A stretch of 64,000 nucleotides of DNA from Sweltsa coloradensis (lineage: Eukaryota > Arthropoda > Insecta > Plecoptera > Chloroperlidae). Below are positions 10,115-22,024 of this stretch, one piece after another. Location of the stretch: NCBI GenBank assembly GCA_024449915.1, contig JAMZAV010000151.1:1-64000 (forward strand), given 5' to 3'. The notes under the pieces are model-generated. The model searched no databases, had not been told where the DNA came from, and worked only from the letters and a program-made list of their open reading frames with translations. Position 1 is the stretch's first letter. Every line of letters starts with the position of its first letter. A program made the translations under genes and the position numbers.

Positions 10115-11646
10115 GTTGCCACCATATCGCGTGAGGTGTCTCCGCTTGATATAGGTTTGGCCGCAGGTCCACACGTGTGTGCCGGGTGGTTCCATTCTTT
10201 ACTTGACAAATACATGACTATTGTAGTGGATGTACTACTTGGACTATCACCTACATCACATTTTTTGCGTCTCTTTCATGGACCGTTTATAGGCGTTTAT
10301 TACAAGTGCACAAGTCGTCATGGTTACAAATTGTTGTAATGGCATGTAACTCGCGTGTAAAAATGATATTTACTACAATATACTACATTTGCGGTCTATG
10401 CGTTTTCGGTGTCGTGGACAAATTACACACTTTTTGGGAACCACTACTGACTGACCTAAATTCCTCCACTCTCATGTTGGGCATATTGACACCTACTTAT
10501 AGGTAGTTATTTTTGGTATTTTACCAACATTACGGTTAGGTGGTCATTTGTCATTTTGTTCATGTGTTGATACAAGGTACTGTTGAACGGCGGTCAAACT
10601 TTGCTGGGTGTCAATACTCTGTGGCATCTTCATTTTCTATATCAAACATATTCGTATTCAATCCTATTTGTCCCGCATTTAATTGTACTACAAAATTTAA
10701 CTACTCGTTTTACGTTGGACCACTTGCATTGCACTGGTTGTTATTTCATAGTCATTTTAAAAAAATGTTCATGTGAGGTTCAATGCAAGCAAATTTTTTT
10801 AAAACAAACAACAATGCCAATCGAAAAAGCTAACATCACACATGGCCGAGCATATTGAGCAAATAATGAGATATTATGGAGAAATGTATTCGAATTTAGA
10901 CTGGCAGTGTCCTTTTGTATATTACAGGACTGTCTCTAGCTAAGCAAACTGTTGTGTGCACATAGTCTGTCAAGTTATTATGAGTACAGAGTTGTACAGG
11001 CATCGACTTATAATAACAAACAATTTGGGCCTAAGGGGGTGTGTGACTGGTTTAGGCTGATTGTTTTTTTACACTTGTGTTTACATGTAAACGTCGATCC
11101 AAACTGGATGACACAAAATTGGGCATTGATAGTAACTTACTTGCAATGTAAATGAAATATTGTGGATTGGTGCAATACTAGCAGGGCAAGCGTTAAACAT
11201 GACTCATTTCTCTATATTCTTTTCTTATTTACCGTTTTCTATGAAGCGTGCGCGCCTTTACACATTACAAAGTTTCATGTTTTTTTATGCAATTCAAATA
11301 CGGTACAAATAGGAGTTGTATTCGTAAAAGTGACATCTTTGTCAGGGGGCTATTGTCTACATCTTGCCTTGACATCAAACCCATATACATTTCACTGTGC
11401 AGTTGCGGCAACCATCTCTAAAAGTACAATTTTCCCTTGAGTACATTCATGTTAAGGCCTTTTCTAGATGTTACTTGCTTATTAAGCACTGACCTCATGG
11501 ATTTTTAGTAGGATTATTCTGCTGATTCATTTAGGACAGACTAACTTTGAACAAAGCACGTATTTACACAAACAACGCTTACAATTTACATTTATTTTTT
11601 CAAACATTATAAAGGACTTTATACTGGCCCCTTGACGACTGACCTG
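10115..11646. other. Helitron 3' flank, no gene seen
   Basis: A/T-rich DNA with only short chance frames. I could not place the Helitron 3' end (CTRR with hairpin) with confidence, and several CTAG-T occurrences exist here and in the repeats that follow. Confidence 0.4.
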
Positions 11647-12790
11647 AAGTCATGGGACTAGTAACATGTTCCCTGTGTGTGGGACTGGCTTACGTTCCTG
11701 ATGGTGGGACTAGTAACAATTGTTCCATGTGTGTGGGACTGGAATACATTACTCAAAGTGGGACTAGTATGTTCCCGGATGGTGGGACTACTTACGTTCC
11801 CCAACCTTGAAGTAACAACTGTTTGACAAGCACATTATGAACCGTCAAGTTATTCCTTTCAAACATTATTTGTGAACTTCAACAAAACAAATCTCTATTT
11901 CTTTGTATGCCTAGCAGCAATTGCATATAATTTATTTATCTCTTACGTTTAATTTTTTAACTTTAATAGAACTAGTGAACCAATTGACTGTTGCAGAAAA
12001 CTAAAATCGCACATGTAACACATCCATAACTGTGCTCCACATTGAGATTCGTTGTGTGATCCATTTACATCATTATTCTTTTCATTTATGGGCGTTTCTT
12101 TTACAAACTACTAAGTCATGGGACTAGTAACATGTTCCCTGTGTGTGGGACTGGCTTACGTTCCTGATGGTGGGACTAGTAACAATTGTTCCATGTGTGT
12201 GGGACTGGCATACATTACTCAAAGTGGGACTAGTATGTTCCCGGATGGTGGGACTACTTACGTTCCCCAACATTGCATTAATGCCTGTTTGACAAGCACA
12301 TTATGAACCGTCAAGTTATTCCTTTCAAACATTATTTGTGAACTTCAACAAAACAATTCTCTATTTCTATGTAAGCCTATCGGCAATTGCATATAATTTA
12401 TCTATCTCTTACGTTTAATTATTTTTCCTTAAATATAACTAGTAAACCAATTGACTGTTGCACAAAACAAAAATCGCACATGTAACACATCCATAACTGT
12501 ACTCCACATTGAGATTCTTTGTGTGATCCATTTACATCATTATACTTTTCATTTATGGGCGTTTCTTTTCAAAATACTATTGTTTATGTTTTATTTTACA
12601 TTAAGGTTCATAATGGCGCAACAATACTGTACACAGGACAACTAATCTGCAATCAACGGAGTAACTTTATGTTCCTCGAGTGTGTTACTTATTGAAGTCT
12701 CTCGTCCGGGGACTAGTTACATGTTCCCTGTGTGTGGGACTGACTTACGTTTCTAGAGTTGGGACTAGTTATGTTGCCCGAGATCCGCTC
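11647..12790 (+). repeat. 466-bp tandem duplication with GGGACTAGT sub-repeats
   Basis: Copy 1 is 11647-12112, copy 2 is 12113 to about 12590, and a third partial copy lies at about 12707-12790. Each begins with several short sub-repeats built on GTGGGACTAGTAACATGTTC. Copies 1 and 2 differ by a few percent. Several short frames arise from the repeat and have no protein-like pattern. Confidence 0.85.
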
Positions 12791-12925
12791 TTACTGATGG
12801 TACCATCAATGGACACTAGGCTACTACTATTCTTCAGTTGATTTCAGTATTTCATCACGATTTTGAGAAAAGAAAAAAAAACATTAACTACTACCTCCTG
12901 CCACCAACACGGGGATTTTCAAGAT

Positions 12926-13157
12926 ATGGCAACCAAACATCCTTGGGCTTGGGATTCAATCCAACTTCCACCGAGCAATGTACATCCACCAAGTGACTAC
13001 AGGTGTGTTTTTTTTATATACATCTGTACTGTGTGACCATCTTTTGCATTTCAGTTTTTTCCTTTGATAACTTTGAACTGTTTCCTCTTTAAGGTGTGGA
13101 TACAGTCGTGCGAGACTGGGCCTCCCCCTCATTCCAGGGGAGGTTGTGGATTCCTAA
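12926..13157 (+). CDS. Possible small two-exon gene, 46 residues
   Basis: ATG 12926 opens a frame to a donor CAG|GTGTGT at 13002/13003. A 91-bp T-rich intron ends at CTCTTTAAG 13093. Splicing keeps the frame (phase 2) and gives a 46-residue product ending at TAA 13155-13157, with Trp-rich and Pro-rich segments (HPWAWDSIQLPP, then SNVHPPSDYR). I do not recognise the product. It could be an exon pair of a longer gene, part of the Helitron's 3' cargo, or chance. Confidence 0.25.
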
Positions 13158-13569
13158 AGCAGTCGGGTCCGCGTCCCGGAATCTGGGTTCTGGCTGTGTA
13201 TTTATGCATCTATGACAGTCGTCGACATTGTCTTCACAGCTTGCTAAGAACTGCAAACAATCGGCGTACAGTGACTTCCGTCACGAATTAACACATTTTG
13301 GACATCGGACGAAAAACTTTTATCAATTGACGCAAACCACACTACTTTCTACATAAAATGGTTGGAAGAATATAATTTATTACAATTAGTTACGGAATGA
13401 CTTTGGTAAATTAAAATTATGTATATTGCGATACTATGTAATTTGGTGTTATTTAAATATATTCACTACAATGCTTAAGTTTAATTTCACTTCGAAAACC
13501 TTTATTATAAATAGCCTTATCCATTCATGTACTTTTAAGAAAACCTTACAACCATAGCAGAAAAACTCT

Positions 13570-13820
13570 GTAGAGCGCGTATTCGTGGCGCAGCATCGTC
13601 CGCTGCGCGGCTCCGTTTTGGACGCGGCAAAATCCGGCGCAGCAGAAAGTGCGGACGCAGACTATAACCGTGTTGCGGCCGCACGAGGAACTGTTCGCGG
13701 GTTTGTCGCGGCAACGAGGTTTTCTAACTACAATCTATTCCAAGTACGAGGTTTTCCATTCCCTCCGCGCAGCGGCTTTCAAGCCGCGCGTGAGCGCGAC
13801 TTGTCTATATAACTATACTA
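13570..13820 (+). repeat. GC-rich repeat, copy 1
   Basis: CpG-rich segment ending CGGCTTTCAAGCCGCGCGTG. A diverged second copy lies at about 17540-17790, sharing GTCGCG...AACGAGGTTTTC, AGTACGAGG and the AGCGGCTTCAAGCCGCG end. It may be the ends of one larger repeat or two insertions of one family. Confidence 0.55.
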
Positions 13821-14030
13821 CGTTAACTCTAGGACTGGCGGCGGAAACCGAGTTTTGCCACGCGAGACGTTTTCGCCGCCGAGGAGCGGGATAAACGCGT
13901 ACATTTTGGACGCTCCTCCACGAGAAAGGATCGAATTTTCCGAATAAAAATACCCGCGACCCGAAAAAAAATTGCTTCCGGGTCAAAAAGTCGAAAATCA
14001 CGAAAAACACCGTTTTTTGGCATTTTTGTA

Positions 14031-15730
14031 CTCACGGTTGCCGCGCCCAAAGTACGCTTTGCTCCCAACGTCCGACGGTACCGACGTGTTAGAAATAACT
14101 ACCGGTACGAGTAACGTGAAGGGTTCCGGACCAACTTTCATACTTTGGCGGGACGACGAAAAAACATTTCAATTTTGAAGCAAGAAAATTTTAGAAAAAA
14201 CGGATTATATTACTTGGAGCATTCCCAAAAAGTCGTTTGTTGTTTCAACGTGTACACATAGAATAAACCGGCGGTCTATGGGAGCACATTTTTGAAAAAA
14301 AAAATTCATTCTCTTTTTATGGGACATTGTTTGGATTTTCCGTTTCCAAATTTTGGAATTTTGGATTTACGGTAGAGCCCCAAAGTTTGCCAATTACAAA
14401 AGCCAATGAATTGGGTAACAAGTTTTTAAAAAAATTGTCCCCACTTTCTTCTTCAGAATGCGCGAAAAAAAATCCCAAAGCTGGACAATTTTGAAAATTT
14501 TACAGTGCAATTTAAAAAAATTAAAAAATCGCCTTCCCTTGGTTTGATTTCCGCTAACCGAGGCACATTAATGTAGAGGAATGATGAAGGTATTTTAATA
14601 AAATTAGTTTGAGAACCTTGGTTCGAACCCCGGATCAGTAGCTGCCTTCGAATACGATTCTGGACACTTTTTTTCCGTTTGATTTTTCATTTAAAATCGT
14701 AAAAAGTATGGTACACATTTTTTCTAAAAATAACGGATGGTTATCCGACCTAGATTGGACCTTTGCGATAATCGTGATACCAAACATGACCCATTTTGTA
14801 GCATTTGTATACACGTTATGGACCGACCAAAATAGTCGTGCGTGTCCGTTTTGGTTTCAAAAAATCATATTTTTGTTTTTCTCACGGTTGCCGCGCCCAA
14901 AGTAGGCTTTGCATCCGAACACCGACGACACCAAAGCGTTCGAAATCTTTCAGGGTACAGGCACCGTCAAGGGTTTTAGGACCGTTCCATTACTTTGGTC
15001 GGGGCAATGATGAACATTTTGAAATGCGCGTAATTTAGAAAAAAGTTAAATTTGCTGTTTAAATAAAAAATGTTTAAAAAATCCTGAATTTTCAAATTCA
15101 CTTACGACGTGTGTGAAGTGCCCGTGCGGAGTTAACGCGGGGGGTCCAGACGGCAAAAATGTGTACCGTTTTCTTTTTTTCGGACATTGTTTGGATTTTC
15201 CATTTTCCATTTTTTTGAAATTTTCAGATGCGCGGTAGAGCCCGAGGTTTGACAATTCCGAAAGCCAATGAAATAGCAACGGGTTTAAACCAAAAATTGC
15301 CCCGATATTCTTTCGATTGCGAGGGAAAAAATTGCAAAGTTGGAATTTTTGAACATTTTGCAGTGCAACTTTAAAAGTTTAAAATTTTGGTTTTCCTCGG
15401 TTCGATTTGGAACGACAAAGGCTCGTTAATGTAGCGGAATAATAAAGGAATGTAAATAAAATTGGTTTGAGAACCTGTGTTCGAAACCCGGGTTAGGTGG
15501 AAGCCTTCGAGTTCGGTCCGGGACACTTTTTGATAGTTAAATTTTGCATTCAAGGTCACAAAAAGCACGGTAAATATTTTTTGTAAATTTCAAGAATTGT
15601 AAAAACCACTGTATCCGATCTTTACGGAAATTGTCATACCAAACATCACGTATTTGGCTACGTTTGAAGGGTAGACAGGGGGGGGGAGACAAGATTGCAA
15701 TGCGTGTCCGGTTTTGCATAGAAAAATCAA
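14031..15730 (+). repeat. 850-bp diverged tandem duplication
   Basis: Copy 1 starts at 14031 and copy 2 at 14881, both with CTCACGGTTGCCGCGCCCAA. Further matches follow in the same order (GAAGGGTTCCGGACC/CAAGGGTTTTAGGACC; GGACATTGTTTGGATTTTCC; CAATGAATTGGG/CAATGAAATAGC; GTTCGAACCCCGG/GTTCGAAACCCGG; GCCTTCGA). Divergence is clearly higher than in the other tandem duplications of this window. No coding sequence. Confidence 0.75.
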
Positions 15731-17539
15731 CATTCTTTTACACATGCTTTTTTTGAATGACCTAAAACTAATTTCTACCTCCTAATTTCGACTTTTTATG
15801 TCCCTACCATGTTGGTTCTCATTAATTTCTAACAAGATCAAACTTTCTAAAAAAATTACTTTGACTCCGATTTCGAATGTCCTGAGCGCCAAAACGGCAC
15901 TCAAACGTGGTTTGTAAAACCAAGGCCGATAAAAAAACGTCATTTTTCGTATGCATGCAATGAAAAACGTCATTTAACGGATATGCCTTCAACGATTCGA
16001 TTTCCTTTGTTGACTTATAAAATACGTCTAAGGTTTGGCGATTACGCCCAACAACATCTCAACCATTCGTTTACAGATCCTGGGCGCAAAAAAACGCACA
16101 TTAATATTTTGAATACTCTCGTCATGAATTTTTACGCTAATTTATACTGATCACAACATATTAATAAAGTGCGTTCGGAAGCTTGAAGAGGCTCCCTACA
16201 GTAGATACAAACACTGGGCCTACATTATAAGAAATCTATTTTTAGCTATGAAGTGATGTAATTAAGTCAGGCATTGAGTCTGGTTGAAGTTGTGGGGCTC
16301 TGATGGGAAACTATTTTTAAATCCAGTAACGAATGTCCATATAAAACTCAGCATATGCACATGCACATCGATAACATCATGACATAGAAGCGTTTAGGCA
16401 GCCTTAGTGCAATCTAGACAGCATAGACTTCCACCAATAGTGGGGTTTAGCCCGCCTAGGTGCAACCAAAGTATCGAGACGACAATTTAATACTTCCACT
16501 AATAGAAATAAATGTTTCATACTAGCGACTTCCTTTACGGTTGGGCTTAGGTGGGCTTTGGTGGGGGGGGGGGGGCAAGTCAAGTCAACGAACACGACGA
16601 GGGAATCGAGAGGACAAAGTGGTGAGGAGTGATGGGGGGGGGGGGGGAGGCGAGTTTTATAAAGAATAACCTTAATTATTCAGTGAAATTTATTAACTTT
16701 TTCCAGTACGAATCCGAATTTCGTGGACTGTTTTGGGGTTTGAATAGATGCCTCTGACACTGTTTTTTGTGTGTGTGTGTGTGTGTGGGGGGGGGGGGGG
16801 GTGTTTTTGGAAATATAAATTAAGACATTTCATTGATATCTTCAAGCAATTTATTTTTGAGGCGATTCCAATGGCGCCAGTGGGCTGCATCAGAGGTTAC
16901 GGCCCTAACTAATTTAGTTCGTTTCTTTTTAAGTGGTTGGTCATTTTGGAAAATCCATAAAACATTGATTCTTTTATAGCTGGGCAATTTCGTCCGATCG
17001 GTTTCATCTCAGGCTCTATAGAACTGTATTGGTCAAGCGAAGCAGTGGTTTATTAGAGGGTAATTTTTAAAGTCAAAACAGTGCTCAGGGCATTTCGTCA
17101 CCCTTTTGGGGCATTTTCAAAATTTGTAATTTTAATTTTTCCTTCCGATTACGTCAGGGGGCCGCATTCCCGAAACACCTTCATTTCAACGTTGCCAAAA
17201 ACTTTTTGAATGTCTCAAAATAGTAGTTGGTCATTTTGTGGATAAACGTTTTCTTTTGTATATATCTTCCACAATTACAGTACGATCAGGTACATCTCGA
17301 GCTCTACGGTACCGGACGGACGAGGGCATATTTTGATAACCCGGACAAGTGTCACGGAAAAACTTTTGTCCAGGATTAATGAAAAATGTGCAGTATGTCT
17401 GGTCCTGTCCATATTGGGCTTTGCGGATCTGCGCGACGAGGCGAAGATATATATTTTGTCTCGGAATTGTCCCAGGAAAACATTTCTCCCACATTTTACA
17501 CAAAAGGCGTAAAAATTATCAATTTCGAAAATCATTTTG
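15731..17539. other. Non-coding DNA with G runs and a GT microsatellite
   Basis: Nothing gene-like is seen. G runs occur at 16562-16575 and 16634-16648, and (GT)n followed by G at about 16769-16801. The frames here are short and run through low-complexity sequence. Confidence 0.4.
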
Positions 17540-17790
17540 CACCGTACTTAAGAGGCGGCGGACAGCGTCCGGCGGCGTACTGAAAGTGTCCCGGAAAACA
17601 AATTTGTCGCAGGTCTTCGGAATAAACGACAAACGTCAACCGAAAACTATCGTATCGCGGCCGTACGCGGACCGATTCGCGATTTTGTCGCGTTAACGAG
17701 GTTTTCCAACTACGAGGTATTCCGAGTACGAGGTTTTTCCACGCCCTCCGAGTAGCGGCTTCAAGCCGCGCTTGCGCGACTTGTTCATTT
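17540..17790 (+). repeat. GC-rich repeat, copy 2
   Basis: Diverged copy of the segment at 13570-13820, ending GCGGCTTCAAGCCGCG. It lies directly upstream of the BEL/Pao gag remains. It does not resemble that element's 3' LTR, so it is not its 5' LTR. Confidence 0.5.
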
Positions 17791-17912
17791 TATAATTTGT
17801 AAATTGTAAATTGTTATTCACTGTCCGTCTTTGATTTTCGTCAGCTTACTACTACTTGTCAGCTTACTTGTCACTACGTCTTACTTTCACGTTGCACTTA
17901 TTTACATACAAC

Positions 17913-19364
17913 ATGTCTGAACAGCAGAAACAGCAAGCCTCAGCCTTTCTCAAAACTCGCGAAGAACTGTTTGCATCTGCGCAACGCATATATGAAGCTT
18001 TTAATAATCTAAAGCCTGAGACGTACCACTCTTCTAGCCTCGCTTTGACGAGCTCTTGACACTACAAAATAAATTGATAAAGTGCAAGAATCTATCATCG
18101 TATTCAATTCCAAATTGGAAGAAAATTCAAACCACTTGAAGAGAGTAAGGTCAGAATAAGTTTTGATGATCTTATATAAAACGTTACATCGCAGCCTCAC
18201 AGTTAATTGTCATTACCCAGCAGTGACTCCTCAACCAGCTGTTGTTAATTCAACAAATTCGCTCCCCACCATTAAATTACCTAATTTTAATGGGACCTTG
18301 CTTGGAGGCCGGAAATATTACGCGTTGTACCACTCTCTAGTGGATCAAAATACTAGCCTCAATGCAGTTCAAAAGTTTCACTACTTGAGATCATCCCTCC
18401 AAGACGCCGCCCTTTTCAACGATCTTGAGCTTCCAAATTTCAGCTGAAAATTATGCGCTCACATACGCAGCTTTGATCAACAGTTATCAAAATAAACGCC
18501 TACTTCCTGCTATGTACATACAGCAGGTATTGGACTTCATCCCTCTCAAATCTGGAAACCACGCTTCCCTTCAACTCTTTTTAGACGTTCATAGAAGTTC
18601 TATCAACGCTCTCAAAGGGTTGGAAAGTGGTGATCTCGCCGATTTCCTACTATTATCGATCACACTCGCCCACTTGGATCTAAACACGCGTAAGCAGTTT
18701 GAATTCAAATGCTCATCGCATAACACGCCCGCTAACAAACAGCTTATCGAGTTCCTTGAGGAACAAAGCCGCACTTTCGAGCTCTGCGGACTTGACCATT
18801 TTCCGCTACAAGCTCAACTAAGCTCAAGCCTACAGGCGCTTCTCAGCCCTTCACTCCCACTCTAAAAATTTATTCGCTGCTAGTCGCGAAACCTTATCCT
18901 CCTAAACGCCCACACAAACACGCTCGTGTCCATCTTGTGACGGCGATCACACACTCTACAACTGCTCAACATTCTTCAAGCAGACCGTGGAGGAGAAGTA
19001 CCGGTACCAAACTCTGTGCAATCTAAAGCGATGCGTTAACTGTCTGGGCAATCAAGACAAACAACACTGTATCTCTCAAGGCTCGTGTCGCGAGTGCCAC
19101 AGTAAGCATCATCACACGTTGCTCCACTCCTCGACATCAACTTCTTCCACTGTCAGCGCCCCAGCTGGCACTCGCCCACCGCAGGGTAACAAACCTACAG
19201 TGGGACTAGCACTGGCTTGCCAACTAGAGATCAGTCAGCCCCTCAAGCCCTACCAACTGGGCTCATGTCGCCTCAGAAGAGAACCTCGCAGACTGTGCGT
19301 CTCGTGGCATAAGATTTCTCTAAATTCCGGAACTCGCACCGTTCAAGCGCTAATACAAGAATAG
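17913..19364 (+). pseudogene. BEL/Pao gag (broken)
   Basis: Begins MSEQQKQQASAF and continues in three different frames. The 'TIKLPNFNGTLLGG' and 'VQKFHYLRSSLQDAA' segments match the DUF1759-type gag core of BEL/Pao elements. 'ELPNFSAENYALTYAAL' starts the next block. A CPSCDGDH...C module and a second Cys cluster (KRCVNCLG, GSCRECHSKHHH) form the zinc-binding C-terminal part. There are frameshifts between 18059 and 18163, near 18425 and near 18870, plus stops. Confidence 0.8.
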
Positions 19365-19403
19365 TACTGAATCGTCTCTCTCTGTGGTCTGCTCAGACAG
19401 CGC

Positions 19404-20393
19404 ATCCATAGATGTCTGACATGTCACAAGTTCCGCACAAACCCTCTGCAGCCCAAAATGGCTGACCTCCCAGCAGCTCGTGTACAACCCTCTTGCACTT
19501 TCTCTCACGTCGGAACAGACAACGCTGGCCCACTCGCAGTGAAAACCAGCAACCGAAGAAATGCTCCAAGTTCGAAGGGTTATTTATGCCTATTTGTTGG
19601 CTGGCGACCAAAGCCGTACACCTGGATATGGTTTCCGAGCTCTTTACAGAAGCATTCCTAGCCGCATTTGATAGACTTACTTCGCGCAGAGGCCTGCCAT
19701 CTCATATCTACTCCGATTGTTGCCGCAACTATGTCGGTGCCGCTCGTCACATTCGTGAAATCCAAGATTTCCTCGCCAAGTCCTACACCTCAATTTCTGA
19801 CTCCCTTGCAAGTCGAAAAATAACCTGGCACTTCAATCCTCCCTATTCTCCTAACTTCGGAGGCCTGTGGGAAGCAGGTGTGAAATCAGCCAAGTATCTA
19901 CTCCGCCGTCTCATCTCTGATACCACCCATACTCACGAAGAATACGCTACACTATTCTCGCACATCGAGGCTGTTTGAATAGCTGCCCGCTCTGCGCTAC
20001 GCCTCAAGACCCGGCTGATGGACCCGACTACCTGAGCCAAGGTCATTTTTTGATCGGTGCGCCGCTACATGCTCCGCTGGATCACCTCGAGCCCCAAAAA
20101 ACATCGCATTTGTCATGCTGGTATCGGAAGAGACAACTACACCAGGCATTCTGAACCCGTTGGTCTCGCGAGTATCTACATACTCAGATGCAGCGTGGAA
20201 AATGGACCAGGAATAACCCGAACCTCCAAGTCGGAGGTCTTTTCTTGAAGCCTCAAGCACACCTCTCTCCTGGCCGATCAGACGAGTAACCCACCTGCAT
20301 CCCGGTCGCGATGGCATTGTTCGCGTTGCCGCTATAAAGAACGCCGTCAGGCTCTTACACCAGGCCCGTGAACAAGCTCATCAGTCTTCCTGA
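19404..20393 (+). pseudogene. BEL/Pao integrase (broken)
   Basis: Starts with the zinc module CLTCHKF and the family hallmark KMADLPAARV. Catalytic acidic positions are visible as Asp in GTDNAGP, Asp in YSDCCRNYVGA and Glu in FGGLWEAGVKSAK. A frameshift near 19600 separates the first and second Asp, and stops appear after 19978. The typical C-terminal 'GRDGIVRVAAIKNA' segment is recognisable near 20310. Integrase inserts the cDNA into host DNA, but this copy cannot be functional. Confidence 0.85.
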
Positions 20394-20573
20394 AGCATAA
20401 TTGCACAGAAGTTCCCTTGTACAGTTTTTCATATATTTGCTTCTTAGTTCGCTTGATTGCTTAATTTCTTGCTCTATCTAAAAGTCTTCTCAGACTCTGG
20501 ATTCTTCAAGTTCCCCAATTCTGAGTAATGTGTAGAATTATCCATAAAATATGGCTCATTTTGGTGGCCGGCA

Positions 20574-20966
20574 TGTTTACGCCAATACTTGATTTCCTTT
20601 CAATTTCCATCCTTTCCCACCGGATGTGATGAATTCTGTATCACCGCCCTCAATTGCGTCTGTCAGCACTTTGCTGGCAAATTGCGACTCAGTGCATTCT
20701 CAGCCGCTCCGTCGGAAAGAAGCTCTCAAGTCTCTCGCTCGTAGAGAATGCGCTTGTGTTCTACGCATTCTACTCGTACTTCGCCAGTGTATACATATAC
20801 AGTGTACTTGGTAACTATTTCTATTGTGTTTAACATTATATTTGTGTATAATATATTTCACCATTCTAATCGCTCTCGACATCGACGCCCCCGACGCCCC
20901 CGACGCCTGCCGCCCAGCTAAGGTATCTACACGCCCGCCGTTCTGCTACTTTGCCCAGCCCATACA
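20574..20966 (+). repeat. BEL/Pao 3' LTR
   Basis: Starts TGTTTACGCC just after a purine-rich TTTGGTGGCCGGCA tract and probably ends CCCATACA. A second copy of the same LTR lies at 33089-33443 with about 90% identity by eye. The right end is inferred from the TG...CA rule only. Confidence 0.7.
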
Positions 20967-21130
20967 GCAAGTCGGTAAGTGATTTCAGTTTATTTCGCAG
21001 CTCGGTTTCCCTAATCATTATACAGTCCACTAACCCCCCAACCCCCTCATCGGATACCTAGTCGTCTTTTGGCCACCTCTCGCCCTACACTAGGTCGCTT
21101 GTAGGACTCTCTCGCCTACGCGCAAACATC

Positions 21131-21635
21131 TTTCAAAATATACTTCATAACCATAACCTTAATGTCTATGTGAAATATGAACGTTGTAGCCCTACCTGTT
21201 TGGTCAGAATCGGCCGTAATGTTATGAAAATATTGTATTCAAAAATCGAAAAAACACATATTAAAACCTTTATTTCTATAGTTTCTGCATAACTTTTTCA
21301 ACTTTTACTTTCAACATGTACTACATAACCATGATCTTAATGTACATGTGAAATATGAACATTGAAGCCCCACCCGTTTAGTCAGAATCGGCCCAAATGT
21401 GACGAAAATATCGTACAAAAAATAGAAAAAAATCGTAAAAGAACGATATTCATGAGAAATATTTCTTCGATTGTACCCAAAAACAATAAAGCTCTAAGTT
21501 CAGATTAAACGAAGGTCCCTCAAATTGTTATACAGATCGCATATGCCGTTTGCCCGGTAAAGAGCGAAAAAAAAAAAAATTTTTTGGGTGGTCAGTGAAA
21601 TTGAAGTCTTTGCTTCGCTTGCTACGCTCATCCAA
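21131..21635 (-). mobile_element. Helitron-like element, type 2, truncated
   Basis: The right end is CGCTACGCTCATCCAA followed by T. The interior has two type-2 units ('cataaccttaatgtctatgt', 'cccgtttagtcagaatcggc'). The CTAG end is missing: the copy starts inside the first unit at about 21131. Confidence 0.7.
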
Positions 21636-22024
21636 TTAGCCCAGCAGGTAACAACAGTCTTTGTTGTCAAGTAAAGCTACGACATTGATGTACAACCCCT
21701 GCAACATTGGTCTTCCCATTACACAAATTACCTATACCTAACAGGAGCTTAACAATAAAATAAATAAATAACTCTAAATTGAAGTATACTAGCATGGTAA
21801 TACGATATTATCAACGTTCAGTGATGTCTAATATTTATTTGTATTTTGTGAAGTTGAATCTAGATAACAACAAGTGTAAGTGTAGGACGTTATCTGAAAA
21901 ACCATGATGAATGCAAGGGTTCAATCAAGAAGGTAAGAAGAAGAAGGAAGGTATAAAGAAGGAAGGTAAGAAACTCCGAAAATGGCAGGTAAAATAGCTT
22001 CATCCAGACTACGATCTGTCGACT
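21636..22024. other. Spacer before the satellite
   Basis: No gene. Contains a short purine-rich GAAGGAAGGTA repeat at about 21930-21970. Confidence 0.4.

Larger units (their letters stand above)
17913..20966 (+). mobile_element. BEL/Pao retrotransposon, internally deleted
   Basis: Order: gag remains (17.9-18.87 kb), zinc-knuckle region (18.93-19.13 kb), integrase (19.40-20.39 kb), then a 3' LTR. Protease, reverse transcriptase and RNase H are missing: gag-like sequence passes into the integrase zinc region within about 100 bases near 19.37-19.40 kb. No 5' LTR is seen upstream of gag. Several frameshifts make it inactive. Confidence 0.85.

Noticed and set aside
17231..17696. Overlapping frames of 60-115 codons on both strands
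   Set aside because: No motif, no splice context and overlapping on both strands; probably chance in GC-richer DNA.
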